Shown here piece by piece: positions 16,729 through 24,865 of a DNA stretch of 64,000 nucleotides. The stretch is from contig NZ_JACHMB010000001.1 in NCBI RefSeq assembly GCF_014204795.1, positions 8,196,501 through 8,260,500 on the forward strand, given 5' to 3'. The first letter of the stretch is position 1. Each line of letters starts with the position of its first letter. Below the pieces are notes generated by a model. The model did not search any database. It had not been told where the DNA came from and was given only the letters and a program-made list of their open reading frames with translations. Made by a program: the position numbers and the translations under genes. Source of the stretch: Nonomuraea jabiensis (lineage in GTDB: Bacteria; Actinomycetota; Actinomycetes; Streptosporangiales; Streptosporangiaceae).

Positions 16729-16885
16729 CTCCACGTTCCAGAAGTGGGCGGTGAACACCTTGCCGCGCCCCAGCAACGCGGAGGACTCGGCCAGCCGCCC
16801 GGCGATCGACGAGCGGGGAGCCTGATCGTCCTTGGTGGAGCAGCGGCCGATAAACGCCGTCCTGGTCGGCCGCGTGCTGGCGGCG
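16729..16885 (-). pseudogene. Relic of a serine site-specific recombinase (resolvase N-terminal piece)
   Basis: The minus strand between about 16885 and 16729 reads RTAFIGRCSTKDDQAPRSS, then a Leu/Ala-rich helix, then KVFTAHFWNVES. 'GRxSTxDxQxPxSS' followed by 'xAxFxDVxES' is the start of large serine recombinases. No start, C-terminal domain or zinc ribbon is seen, and the frame is lost on both sides. The 16576-17193 interval otherwise holds no recognisable gene. It suggests past mobile-element activity next to the copper operon. Confidence 0.4.
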
Positions 16886-17193
16886 GCTCGGCAGCCAGGA
16901 GGATCGCTGAGATCGATCGGGGGGCGAACATAGGCCCGTCCTTGCAGGTCGAGGGACGCCGATCAGAGCCCTCTCCGTAGAGGGCTCCACCCCACAGGCG
17001 TGGTGAGCGTTCAGTCGCCTCGCCCCATAGGGATTCTGTGCGGTCCACGATCCGGCTCGGATCCATCTCCGTGAAGCGCGGCGCAGGTCGGCTCGCGCGG
17101 TGCATGTGCTGGTGACGCTTTCGAGCACCGTGCGTGGCCGGCACCTCGTAATCCGGTTGCGCCCCGGCTTCCGCTGGGCAATGATCCGGTCCG

Positions 17194-17916
17194 ATGAGCA
17201 CCGAAAGCAGTGGACCGCCGGCTCCCCGCCTCGCCGGCATCCGGTCCCGCTGGCTCAACGCCGTAACCGCCGCCCTCCATGGCGACCCGCTGGTAGCCGG
17301 CGCCGGCCTGGTCGGCTCTCTCGGCGGGGGCCAGGCCGACGACTGGAGCGACATCGACCTGCTCGTCGTCGTGGACGACGCACGCCTCGACGAGTACGCG
17401 GCGCCCAACTGTCTTCCGTCTGGTCCCGGGCAGTTGGCGGTGGCCTTCGACGCCCGCCACAACGGCCCTCGTGGCACCAGGGCGGTCAGCGGACAGCACC
17501 TCGTGGACGGACTTCCGCTGTGGGTCGACTGGCACATCCACCCGGTCTCGCAGGCGGGCTGGGCCGCCGACAGCACCGTCATCTTCGACCGGCGAGGCTT
17601 CGACCGGCTCGCGGCCACCTTCGCCGAGCAGCTGAGCGCCGGCGACCACGAGCAGCCGACGCTCAAGAGCCCCGCAGAACACCAGGCATTGCGGCTGGCG
17701 CTCGTCCCGATCGCGGGCAAGCTGATCGCCCGCCGCTCACCGGGGACGGCCCGGATGATCGAGTTCATCGGCGGTCCCCATGCGCCCGATGCCGCATGGA
17801 AGGACCATCTCGGCATCTTGCGTCAGCTGCTCGACGGGTTCGCGTCGCTCGGGCTGTCCGACAGCGTTGCCGCCGGGCGGGCTTACCTCGATCTCGTGGA
17901 GGAGACCCTCCGCTGA
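17194..17916 (+). CDS. Nucleotidyltransferase-domain protein
   Basis: A 240-aa protein of the DNA polymerase beta-like nucleotidyltransferase superfamily. The catalytic signature is visible as GSLGGGQADDWSDIDLLVV (about residues 41-59), matching GS-x(n)-DxD. The C-terminal half is helical and resembles streptomycin/aminoglycoside adenylyltransferase-like or MNT-type proteins. It may transfer AMP to a small molecule or protein; the substrate is unknown. No HEPN partner adjoins, which argues against a toxin-antitoxin pair. The ribosome site before ATG 17194 is weak. The 238 bp that follow hold no gene I can support. Confidence 0.7.
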   Translation: MSTESSGPPAPRLAGIRSRWLNAVTAALHGDPLVAGAGLVGSLGGGQADDWSDIDLLVVVDDARLDEYAAPNCLPSGPGQLAVAFDARHNGPRGTRAVSGQHLVDGLPLWVDWHIHPVSQAGWAADSTVIFDRRGFDRLAATFAEQLSAGDHEQPTLKSPAEHQALRLALVPIAGKLIARRSPGTARMIEFIGGPHAPDAAWKDHLGILRQLLDGFASLGLSDSVAAGRAYLDLVEETLR

Positions 17917-18154
17917 GGTTCGCTCACCTGTCCCATCTCATCCGAGGACGACACTCCAGAATTTTCACCCCATCCTGGGAGGATTCGCTGAGCAGTGCGA
18001 GCGGGCTCGCGCGGCCAGGTATGACATTGACTGGCCGCCTCTCGCGCATGGCGATCTGTGGGAGCTGCCGGGAATCTGTGCGGTCACGGAGACAGCGGTG
18101 GCGGCTCGAAGAGTTCTGGGAGTGACCATGAGCGGCTGGACGATTCACACCGGC

Positions 18155-19501
18155 TCATTGAGCGGGGACAGTGGTCACATTCCCCCATAGGATCTCCGCG
18201 GTCTTGATATCCGCCCACCTGATGGTGTCGTAGCATTCTCCGCTACCCACACCGGAGCAGACGACGGTATAGCCGGAGTCGACGCCGCCGCTGATGATTC
18301 CCTTGGCATAAACACCTCGGTGATCAGGCGCCCACTGCTCGACAGGACCGCCGCTGTCACCATGCCGTGCGATTTGAAGGTGATCGGGCTGGAAGTCGTA
18401 GCCCATGTGATAGCCCTCAACCAGTTTGGTGACCAGATTGCCGTTGTCGTCGAACGCGGTCACATTGACGAAGGCGACGTAGATGCTACACCGGGTTCCC
18501 GAATAGGAGCCGCTCGTGCACACGAGCTCCCCGGGCAGGCTGCGTCGCGATCCGTAGACCCGCGATGCGGTCAAGGGTCCCAGATCGCTGATCGGGGCAC
18601 CGTTGTAGACGTATCCCGCGGAGTGCTGGGGAATCTGGATGCTGGCGATGTCCCTTGACGCCATCCTGGCTATCACGGTTCCCATCTTCGTGCCGTAGCT
18701 CGTGTATACAGGGTGATTGTCCGCGACGCAGTGCGCGGCCGTGAGCATGAACAGGCCCTGCCCGGCAGTGGTGCTTTGGCCGGTGGCAAACGAGGTACTG
18801 CAGGCCATCTCCTCGCTGAAATGGCCTCCGGCGTAGAAGGGGGCCGAGTCGTTCCAACGGCTGAAGGCCGTCCGAACCGTCTCGGGGCGCTGCGTCAGAG
18901 AGATCGGAACCTGGACGTCTCGCAATTCGGGGAGACTGGATGCGCGCTCGAGCGACCCGGAGATCCCCACATCCAAGCCGCTGGAGTCAGGCCGGGGAGC
19001 CACGGAGGTCACGCGAGCACCAGCAGAGAACGACGGGTCGGGCGTTTTGCGGGCTGCGAGAGCGGAGTTCATCAACGCCTCAGCGGCGGACTCCAGCTCA
19101 GCCGCGGAGTATTTCGAGGCGGCCACCTGAATCGGAGCGCCTTGCTCGGTGAGCTGGTTCAGGACCGTCTGTACCCGCGCAGATGGCCGGCCTCCCTTCC
19201 AGTAAAGGTTAAGCCTCCTGCTCTGCAATGAAACCGACATGGAGCCGTATCCTTCTCCATCGCCGGCGTCAACCACGTTCATGATCTGGTCGGCGGCTGT
19301 GCTCAAACGCTCCTGCAGTGCGCTGACTTCCTCCCATGACCTGAACCCGTCCGGGACCGGATCCGAGATGTTGTAGGGCGAGGTCGTCACGGGTTTGTCG
19401 TCGTTCGCTTCTGCGGCCGAGGGTGACGCGTGCGCGACGAGAGCGGACAAGGCCAGCGAACAGGCGGCAAGGGATTTCGCGGTGGTCGAGCCGAATTTCA
19501 T
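18155..19501 (-). CDS. Secreted trypsin-like serine protease (S1 family)
   Basis: The 448-aa pre-protein has a Sec signal peptide (start to about residue 31, LAACSLALSALVAHASPSAA). A pro-region of about 200 aa follows, then a chymotrypsin-fold domain with the triad His257 (TAAHC), Asp284 (RDIASI) and Ser383 (GDSGGP). The extra cysteine pairs fit an extracellular enzyme. The pro-region resembles those of alpha-lytic/streptogrisin-type enzymes in length, but I see no clear motif. The start ATG 19501 is preferred over an in-frame GTG at 19519. Codon use looks less GC-biased in third positions than the neighbours, which may indicate recent transfer. It is flanked by gene relics on both sides. Confidence 0.88.
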   Translation of the reverse strand: MKFGSTTAKSLAACSLALSALVAHASPSAAEANDDKPVTTSPYNISDPVPDGFRSWEEVSALQERLSTAADQIMNVVDAGDGEGYGSMSVSLQSRRLNLYWKGGRPSARVQTVLNQLTEQGAPIQVAASKYSAAELESAAEALMNSALAARKTPDPSFSAGARVTSVAPRPDSSGLDVGISGSLERASSLPELRDVQVPISLTQRPETVRTAFSRWNDSAPFYAGGHFSEEMACSTSFATGQSTTAGQGLFMLTAAHCVADNHPVYTSYGTKMGTVIARMASRDIASIQIPQHSAGYVYNGAPISDLGPLTASRVYGSRRSLPGELVCTSGSYSGTRCSIYVAFVNVTAFDDNGNLVTKLVEGYHMGYDFQPDHLQIARHGDSGGPVEQWAPDHRGVYAKGIISGGVDSGYTVVCSGVGSGECYDTIRWADIKTAEILWGNVTTVPAQ

Positions 19502-19689
19502 GGCCGGGCAGCCTTTCACGGTGGGTTTCAGATTGCTCTACCGTGCCCGACGGAGGCCGCCCGGCTCTGCGTCAAATTGCCGCAAGAAAGGGTGCGCTGC
19601 GTCACACCGAACCTGTTTCCCGCTGCTGAGATCCAGGCTTGTCCTCGCCCTTGTACGGGGGTGAGTTCCAGTGCGCGCAGGATGCCCCG

Positions 19690-19845
19690 GATGCGGGCGG
19701 CGCGGCGGCGTTGAGTGCGGCGATCGGCTCGCCACCCGATTCATGCAGGTCGGTGAGCTGCTTGCGCATCGTCGCGGTGAGGATGCCGCGGCGCCGGTGC
19801 GTGGGCAGGACCGCGACGAGCGTGATGCCGGCGACGGGCGCCGCC
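19690..19845 (-). pseudogene. Relic of an Eis-type GNAT acetyltransferase
   Basis: Directly beyond the stop of the P-type ATPase, the minus strand reads AAPVAGITLVAVLPTHRRRG followed by ILTATMRKQL and GEPIAALNA. 'VxWVxVLPTHRRRGVL..MMR.QL' and 'GEPxAxL.ASE' are the acetyl-CoA binding core of Eis-family N-acetyltransferases. The frame degenerates after about 50 residues and there is no start. The interval 19502-19846 contains nothing else that I can support. Confidence 0.5.
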
Positions 19846-19846
19846 C

Positions 19847-22225
19847 TCAGCCTCCGGCAGCGGTAGGGCGTGGCAGGCGGAGCCCTTTGAGGGCGAGTGC
19901 GTTGACCGCGACGATGAAGCTCGATCCGGACATGGACAGGGCGGCGATCTCCGGGCGCAGCACCAGGCCGAAGGCGGGTTCGAAGACGCCGGCCGCGATC
20001 GGCAGCGCGATCGCGTTGTAGCCGATCGCCCAGCCCAGGTTCTGGCGCATCTTGCGTAGCGTGCCGCGGCCGATGAGCAGCGCCGTCGGCACGTCGAGCG
20101 GGTCCGAGCGCATGAGCACCACGTCGGCGGTCTCGATGGCGACGTCGGTTCCTGCGCCGATCGCGATGCCGAGGTCGGCCTGGGCGAGCGCGGGGGCGTC
20201 GTTGACGCCGTCGCCGACCATCGCGACCTTGCGCCCGTCGCGCTGCAGCTCGGCGATCTTGGCGGCCTTGTCGCCCGGCAGGACCTCGGCGATCACGGTG
20301 TCGATGCCGAGCCGGTCGGCGATCCGCCGGGCGGTGGCCTCGTTGTCGCCGGTCAGCATGACGACCTCGACGCCGGCTTCGTGCAGCGCCGCGACCGCGG
20401 CCGGGGAGCTGTCGCGGGGAGCGTCGGCGATGCCGATCACGCCGGCCGCGCGGCCGTCCACGGCGGCGATGACCGCCGTACGCCCACCCGCGGCCAGCTC
20501 CTCGCGCCGGGCGGCCAGCGGGCCCAGGTCCACGCCTTCGACCCGCATCAGCTTCGTGTTGCCCACCACGACCCGGCGCCCGTCCACGTCAGCCAGGGCG
20601 CCGTGACCCGGGACGTTCTCGAAATCGCGCGCCCGCGATCCGCCGGGAGCGTGCGCGTCGGCGTAGCGGACCACGGCCTCGGCCAGCGGGTGCTCGGACT
20701 CGCGCTCGACGGCGGCGGCCAGCCGCAGCAGCTCCGCCTCCTCGATCCCGTCGGCGATCACATCGGTGACCTCGGGCTCGCCCCTGGTCAGGGTGCCGGT
20801 CTTGTCCATGACCACGGTCTGGATGCGGGCCGCGGTCTCGAGTGCCATGGCGTTCTTGAACAGCACGCCGCGCTTGGCGCCCAGGCCCGTGCCCACCATG
20901 ATCGCGGTGGGGGTGGCCAGGCCCAGCGCGTCGGGGCAGGTGATCACGACGACGGTGATGGCGAACAGCATCGCCGTTCCGGCCGCCGCGCCCGCCAGCA
21001 GCCACACCGCCAGCGTCAGCCCGCCGCCGATGAGCGCGACGAGGACGAGCCAGAAAGCCGCCCGGTCGGCCAGGCGCTGCCCGGGAGCCTTGGAGTTCTG
21101 GGCCTGCTGGACGAGCTTGACGATCTGGGCGAGGGCGGTGTCGGCGCCGACCTTGGTGGCCCGGACGCGCAGGGTGCCGTTCTTGTTGATGGTCGCGCCG
21201 ACCACCGCCGAACCGGGGGCCTTGTGCACCGGCAGGCTCTCGCCGGTGACCATCGACTCGTCGACCTCGCTCTCGCCCTCCATGACCTCGCCGTCGACGG
21301 CGATCTTCGCGCCGGGCCGGACGAGCAGGACGTCCCCGGCCACGACCTCGGCGGTGGGGATCTCCACCTGCTCGCCGTCGCGGATCACCACGGCCTTGGG
21401 CGGGGCCAGGTCGAGCAGCGCGCGGATCGCGTCGTTGGCGCCGCCTCTGGCCCGCATCTCGAACCAGTGCCCCAGCAGGACGAACGCCGCCAGCACGGTC
21501 GCGGCCTCGTAGAACACCTCGCCGCCGCCGGTCAGCGTGATGTACAGCGAATACAGCCAGCCCGCCCCGATCGCCACGGCGACCAGCACCATCATGTCCA
21601 GCGTTCGGGCCCGCAGCGCCCGTACGGCGCCGTCGAAGAAGATCCACGAGGAGTAGAAGATCACCGGCAGGCTGAGCAGCAGCGCCCACACGTCCTCGCG
21701 CAGCCCGAACGGCACCGGCACGTCCAGCCCCAGCACCTCGCGCCCGATCGGGGACCAGATCAGGATCGGGACGGACAGCACGGCCGCCACGAGGAACCGG
21801 TTGCGCATGTCGGCCGCCATGGCCTCCATCGACATGGCGCCGTGCCCCCCGTGCCCCATCATCTCGTGCGGCGACGGGCCCGCCTCGGGTCCTGCGTGTT
21901 CTCCGGGCTCGGCGGGTGCTTCCCGGACGGCCGGTGCGACGCCTGGCGGGTCGGGTTCCGCCAGGGGATCGCAGACGTGCGACGGTACGGACTGTCCCGC
22001 GCAGTGATAGCCGCATTCCCGCACCCAGCGGCGAAGCTCGGCCAACGACGTGACCCTCGGATCGAACACCACGATGGCGGTCTGCCCGACCGGGTTCACC
22101 TCGACCTCGATCACTCCGGGGCGGCGGCTCAGGGCAGCACGCACCACGTTCTGCTCCGAGGCCCACTGCAGGCCGCTCACGTCGAGAACGGCCGTGCTGC
22201 GCTCCTTGGTGTCTCCGGTGGTCAT
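19847..22225 (-). CDS. Heavy-metal P1B-type ATPase with a CPD metal-site motif
   Basis: This 792-aa membrane pump has the P-type machinery: phosphorylation site Asp474 (DKTGTLTRG), SEHPLAEAV, and GDGVNDAPAL. The metal-path motif in the sixth helix is CPD (430-432, in VITCPDALGLATPTA) instead of the CPC of Cu(I) pumps. The N-terminal HMA-like fold has no CxxC: the loop reads SGLQWASEQNVV. It ends with two spaced cysteines (GYHCAGQSVPSHVC) and a Met/His-rich stretch (HEMMGHGGHGAMSMEAM) before the first helix. Such features suggest Cu transport with different ligands, perhaps Cu(II) or a metal handed over differently. A 19-bp dyad shared with the csoR operon lies 35 bp upstream of the start. Confidence 0.93.
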   Translation of the reverse strand: MTTGDTKERSTAVLDVSGLQWASEQNVVRAALSRRPGVIEVEVNPVGQTAIVVFDPRVTSLAELRRWVRECGYHCAGQSVPSHVCDPLAEPDPPGVAPAVREAPAEPGEHAGPEAGPSPHEMMGHGGHGAMSMEAMAADMRNRFLVAAVLSVPILIWSPIGREVLGLDVPVPFGLREDVWALLLSLPVIFYSSWIFFDGAVRALRARTLDMMVLVAVAIGAGWLYSLYITLTGGGEVFYEAATVLAAFVLLGHWFEMRARGGANDAIRALLDLAPPKAVVIRDGEQVEIPTAEVVAGDVLLVRPGAKIAVDGEVMEGESEVDESMVTGESLPVHKAPGSAVVGATINKNGTLRVRATKVGADTALAQIVKLVQQAQNSKAPGQRLADRAAFWLVLVALIGGGLTLAVWLLAGAAAGTAMLFAITVVVITCPDALGLATPTAIMVGTGLGAKRGVLFKNAMALETAARIQTVVMDKTGTLTRGEPEVTDVIADGIEEAELLRLAAAVERESEHPLAEAVVRYADAHAPGGSRARDFENVPGHGALADVDGRRVVVGNTKLMRVEGVDLGPLAARREELAAGGRTAVIAAVDGRAAGVIGIADAPRDSSPAAVAALHEAGVEVVMLTGDNEATARRIADRLGIDTVIAEVLPGDKAAKIAELQRDGRKVAMVGDGVNDAPALAQADLGIAIGAGTDVAIETADVVLMRSDPLDVPTALLIGRGTLRKMRQNLGWAIGYNAIALPIAAGVFEPAFGLVLRPEIAALSMSGSSFIVAVNALALKGLRLPRPTAAGG

Positions 22226-22259
22226 GGTGGCCCTCCACCTCCGCCCGGTAGCGCTTGAT

Positions 22260-22278
22260 CTACCATTAGCCATAGTAG
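22260..22278. promoter_or_regulatory. 19-bp CTAC-N11-GTAG dyad, copy 3
   Basis: CTACCATTAGCCATAGTAG lies 35-53 bp upstream of the P-type ATPase start, between it and the MerR gene stop. It shares GCCATAGTAGACG with the copy before the FhuF-like gene. Confidence 0.55.
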
Positions 22279-22308
22279 ACGTCGCCCCTCGGGCGCCCCG
22301 GGCCGGCC

Positions 22309-22701
22309 TCAGGGAGTGACGACGGCGGGGATCCGCTCCGCGACCCTGGCCTGAAAATGGGGACAACCGGGCAGGTCCTCGTGATCGCAGTCCAGCGCGC
22401 AGTCGATCAGCTCGAGCGACGCCTGCGCCTCGGCGATGCGCCGGGCCAGCTCCTCCCGGCGGCGCAGCAGGACAGCGCGCCGTTTCGCCGCGTCCGAGGT
22501 GGCCGTCATCTCGTGGATCTCCTCCAGGCTGAACCCGGCTTCCTTGCCGCGCAGGATCACGGCCACCCGGTAGAGGTCGTCGGGCCCGTAGCGGCGGCGC
22601 GCTCCTCCGACGCGGGCCGGCGTGATCAGGCCCATCGCCTCCCAGTGCCGAAGGACGTGGGTCGCCAGGCCGAACCGCTCCGCGATCTCCCCGATGCTCA
22701 T
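22309..22701 (-). CDS. MerR family transcriptional regulator
   Basis: A 130-aa regulator with a MerR helix-turn-helix and wing (MSIGEIAERFGLATHVLRHW, then RRYGPDDLYRVAVILRGKEA), a dimerisation helix, and a C-terminal segment with cysteines (CALDCDHEDLPGCPHF). The cysteines could form a metal or redox site, but the pattern is not that of MerR, CueR or SoxR. The start is put at ATG 22701; ATG 22719 would place the start inside a 22-bp palindrome. It is divergent from a methyltransferase gene 46 bp away and lies just upstream of the P-type ATPase. Confidence 0.87.
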   Translation of the reverse strand: MSIGEIAERFGLATHVLRHWEAMGLITPARVGGARRRYGPDDLYRVAVILRGKEAGFSLEEIHEMTATSDAAKRRAVLLRRREELARRIAEAQASLELIDCALDCDHEDLPGCPHFQARVAERIPAVVTP

Positions 22702-22711
22702 GGTCGCACTT

Positions 22712-22733
22712 GACTTCATGTCGACATTAAGTC
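22712..22733. promoter_or_regulatory. 22-bp palindrome between MerR and methyltransferase
   Basis: GACTTCATGTCGACATTAAGTC is palindromic except for one base pair. It fills most of the gap between the divergent start codons (22701 and 22748). MerR regulators bind long dyads in the spacer of their target promoter, so this is the probable shared operator. Confidence 0.65.
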
Positions 22734-22747
22734 GCATGCTGGCCCAC

Positions 22748-23509
22748 ATGTCCAAAGACAACGACTCGATGGAATCACTCATCAAGCTGCTCGACGTCGC
22801 TGACGCGCTGCCCGGGGCCGTCGCGTTGCGTGCGCGCTCGTACGATCTGCTGACCCTCCCCGGCGGCGCGGCCGTGGTGGACGTCGGCTGCGGCGCGGGC
22901 CGCGCGGTCGACGAGCTCGCGGAGCGCGGGATGAAACCGATCGGCGTGGACGTCAGCGAGAAGATGATCGCGGTGGCCCGCCACCGCACGCCGCACGCGG
23001 ACCTCCGGATCGGCGACGCCTTCGACCTGCCGCTCGAAGACGGCCAGGTCGCCGGGTACCGGGCCGACAAGGTCTATCACGAGCTCGCCGACGCGGCCAA
23101 GGCGCTGGAGGAGGCCAGGCGGGTGCTCGCTCCAGGCGGGCGGATCGTGCTCGTCGGGCAGGACTGGGACGCCTTCGTCATCGACTCTGACGACCCGGCG
23201 CTCACCCGGGCCATCGTGCACGCGCGCGCCGATCTGGTCGCGAATCCCCGCGCGGCCCGCCGCTACCGCAACCTGCTGCTCGACGCCGGCTTCCAGGATG
23301 TCCAGGTTGAGGCGCACATGGGCGTGTTCACCGACGCGGCCATGCTGCCCATGCTCACCGGCGTCGCGGAGGGAGCACGCGCCGCCGGAGCCATCACCCG
23401 CGAACAGGAAACGGCGTGGGTGAGAGATCAGCGGACGCGCGCCCAGGACGGACGCATGTTCCTGGCGCTTCCCTTCTTCGTGGCGTCAGCTTCGCGGCCA
23501 GGGGATTAG
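22748..23509 (+). CDS. Class I SAM-dependent methyltransferase
   Basis: The 253-aa protein has the Rossmann-fold methyltransferase motifs: motif I VVDVGCGAGRAVDEL, an acidic residue in IGVDVSEKM, motif II around LRIGDAFDLPL and motif III RRVLAPGGRIVLVG. The layout resembles UbiE/Methyltransf_11 enzymes acting on small molecules. It lacks the cysteines of arsenite methyltransferases. The substrate is unknown. The ATG at 22748 (MSKDNDSM) is taken; an ATG at 22736 is possible. There is no clear ribosome site, so the mRNA may be nearly leaderless. It is probably controlled by the divergent MerR regulator. Confidence 0.87.
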   Translation: MSKDNDSMESLIKLLDVADALPGAVALRARSYDLLTLPGGAAVVDVGCGAGRAVDELAERGMKPIGVDVSEKMIAVARHRTPHADLRIGDAFDLPLEDGQVAGYRADKVYHELADAAKALEEARRVLAPGGRIVLVGQDWDAFVIDSDDPALTRAIVHARADLVANPRAARRYRNLLLDAGFQDVQVEAHMGVFTDAAMLPMLTGVAEGARAAGAITREQETAWVRDQRTRAQDGRMFLALPFFVASASRPGD

Positions 23510-23548
23510 CGCACGCGAGGCGACCTGCTCGTCATCCTCGACCCGTCA

Positions 23549-23582
23549 GGCGGCCCGGTGCCGGGAGCGGCGCCGGGCCGCC
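23549..23582. terminator. Bidirectional terminator between convergent genes
   Basis: A 14-bp GC stem with one mismatch and a 6-nt loop (arms at 23549-23562 and 23569-23582) lies between the stops of the methyltransferase and the FAD oxidoreductase. Confidence 0.65.
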
Positions 23583-23606
23583 CCGGCGTGCCGCCCGCGA
23601 TCGCCG

Positions 23607-24749
23607 TCAGAGCTTCTCGCGGGCCGTGATCGCCCGCTTGAGCTTGATCAGGTCCTTGGGGGAGTTGACGGCGACGGCTCCGACGAGCACGCCGTCCCGC
23701 GTGAACGCCACGGCGAAGCGATCCTCTTCGGGGGAGCCGGTGGCGACGCTCGCCGAATCGGCGAGGTGCGGCAGGCCGGCGGTCTGGATGCGGGCGCCGT
23801 GCACGTGGGTGGCGAAGTTCGGCACGTCCACGAAGGGTTGCGCGTTCTCCGGCCCGGCCAGCAGGTTGCGGGCGGCGACCGCGCCCTGCTCGTTGGCGTT
23901 GGACCAGTGCTCGATGCGTACGATCTCCCCGCCGAAATGGCCGTGCGGCCAGCGCGCGACGTCCCCCGCCGCCACGATGTCGGCCGAGTCGGTCGCGAAC
24001 AGCGTCGGCTCGCACAGCACGCCGTCGTCCACGGCCAGGCCGCTGCCGTCCAGCCATTCGGTGTTGGGCACCACGCCCATGCCGCCGACGACCAGGTCCG
24101 CGGCGAGGGTGCGGCCGTCGCTGAGCCGGACCCGGCCGCCGTCCACGGCGGTGACCCGGACGTTCGTGACGAGCTCGACGCCGTTGCGTTCGTGGTGCGA
24201 GGCCAGCCAGCGCGCCGCCTCCTCGCCCAGCCCGGCATGCATGGGGTACGGCGCGGAGTCGACCAGGGTGACCTTCCGGCCGCGCTGCCGTGCCGTCGAG
24301 GCCACCTCGCCGCCGATGAACCCGCCGCCGATGACCAGCACGTGCTCGTGTCCCGAGTCGAGCTCCGCGCGCAGTGCCAGCGCGTCGTCGATGGTGCGCA
24401 GGGTGCGCACCCCGTCGAGCCGCCGCGGGCGCGCGCCGCTGGCGATGACGAGCCCGTCGTGGCCGAGCTCGGTGCCGTCGTCGAGGGTGACCGTCCGGGC
24501 CCGGGTGTCAAGGTGTACGGCTTTTCGCCCGCGCAGCCACTGGTCGCCGAGCTCTTCGGCGCCCGGGAGCGTGACGTCGTCGTCGCCGTGCAGCACGCTC
24601 TTCGACAGGGGCGGGCGGTTGTACGGCACATGCGTCTCGGCGCCGACCAGCGTGATCTCGCCCTCGAAACCTTCCCGGCGCAGCGTCTGCACGGCCCGCA
24701 GCCCCGCCAGCGAAGCGCCCACAACGGTGATCTTGTTAAGCGTTCTCAT
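23607..24749 (-). CDS. FAD-dependent NAD(P)H oxidoreductase (ferredoxin/rubredoxin reductase type)
   Basis: A 380-aa flavoprotein with two dinucleotide-binding folds: FAD-binding VVGASLAGLRAVQTL near the N-terminus and NAD(P)-binding VLVIGGGFIGGEVAS in the middle. The FAD-binding ATDSADIVAAGDVA motif closes the family pattern. The nearest kind is the ferredoxin reductase/nitrite reductase-like group that passes electrons from NAD(P)H to a ferredoxin. The start is put at ATG 24749; ATG 24761 lies 1 nt from a GGAGG that is itself inside a CsoR-like box (24760-24776). It is divergent from a second copZ, and both promoters carry CsoR-like boxes, so a role in copper stress is likely (inference). 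Confidence 0.88.
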   Translation of the reverse strand: MRTLNKITVVGASLAGLRAVQTLRREGFEGEITLVGAETHVPYNRPPLSKSVLHGDDDVTLPGAEELGDQWLRGRKAVHLDTRARTVTLDDGTELGHDGLVIASGARPRRLDGVRTLRTIDDALALRAELDSGHEHVLVIGGGFIGGEVASTARQRGRKVTLVDSAPYPMHAGLGEEAARWLASHHERNGVELVTNVRVTAVDGGRVRLSDGRTLAADLVVGGMGVVPNTEWLDGSGLAVDDGVLCEPTLFATDSADIVAAGDVARWPHGHFGGEIVRIEHWSNANEQGAVAARNLLAGPENAQPFVDVPNFATHVHGARIQTAGLPHLADSASVATGSPEEDRFAVAFTRDGVLVGAVAVNSPKDLIKLKRAITAREKL

Positions 24750-24759
24750 GCCGTGGACC

Positions 24760-24776
24760 ATACCTCCAGGGGGTAT
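24760..24776. promoter_or_regulatory. CsoR-like box at the FAD oxidoreductase start
   Basis: ATACCTCCAGGGGGTAT has ATAC/GTAT ends, includes the GGAGG of the oxidoreductase and covers its alternative start codon at 24761. Confidence 0.6.
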
Positions 24777-24804
24777 GAGTGTCGCAACGTGACATAGGTC
24801 TCAT

Positions 24805-24821
24805 ATACCCCTGGCCCGTAT
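24805..24821. promoter_or_regulatory. CsoR-like box in the oxidoreductase-copZ divergent region
   Basis: ATACCCCTGGCCCGTAT, again 17 bp with ATAC/GTAT ends, lies midway between the two divergent genes, 45 bp from the first box and 61 bp from the third. Confidence 0.55.
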
Positions 24822-24865
24822 GGCTTGTCTCGTGAGTGATCGCGGCGTACCGTCTCCTGTTACAG

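Noticed and set aside
17917..18154. Plus-strand stretch reading FAEQCERARAARYDIDWPP after the nucleotidyltransferase
   Set aside because: It has some coding feel but no start, ribosome site or family that I recognise, and the gap is only 238 bp. Not supportable as a gene.
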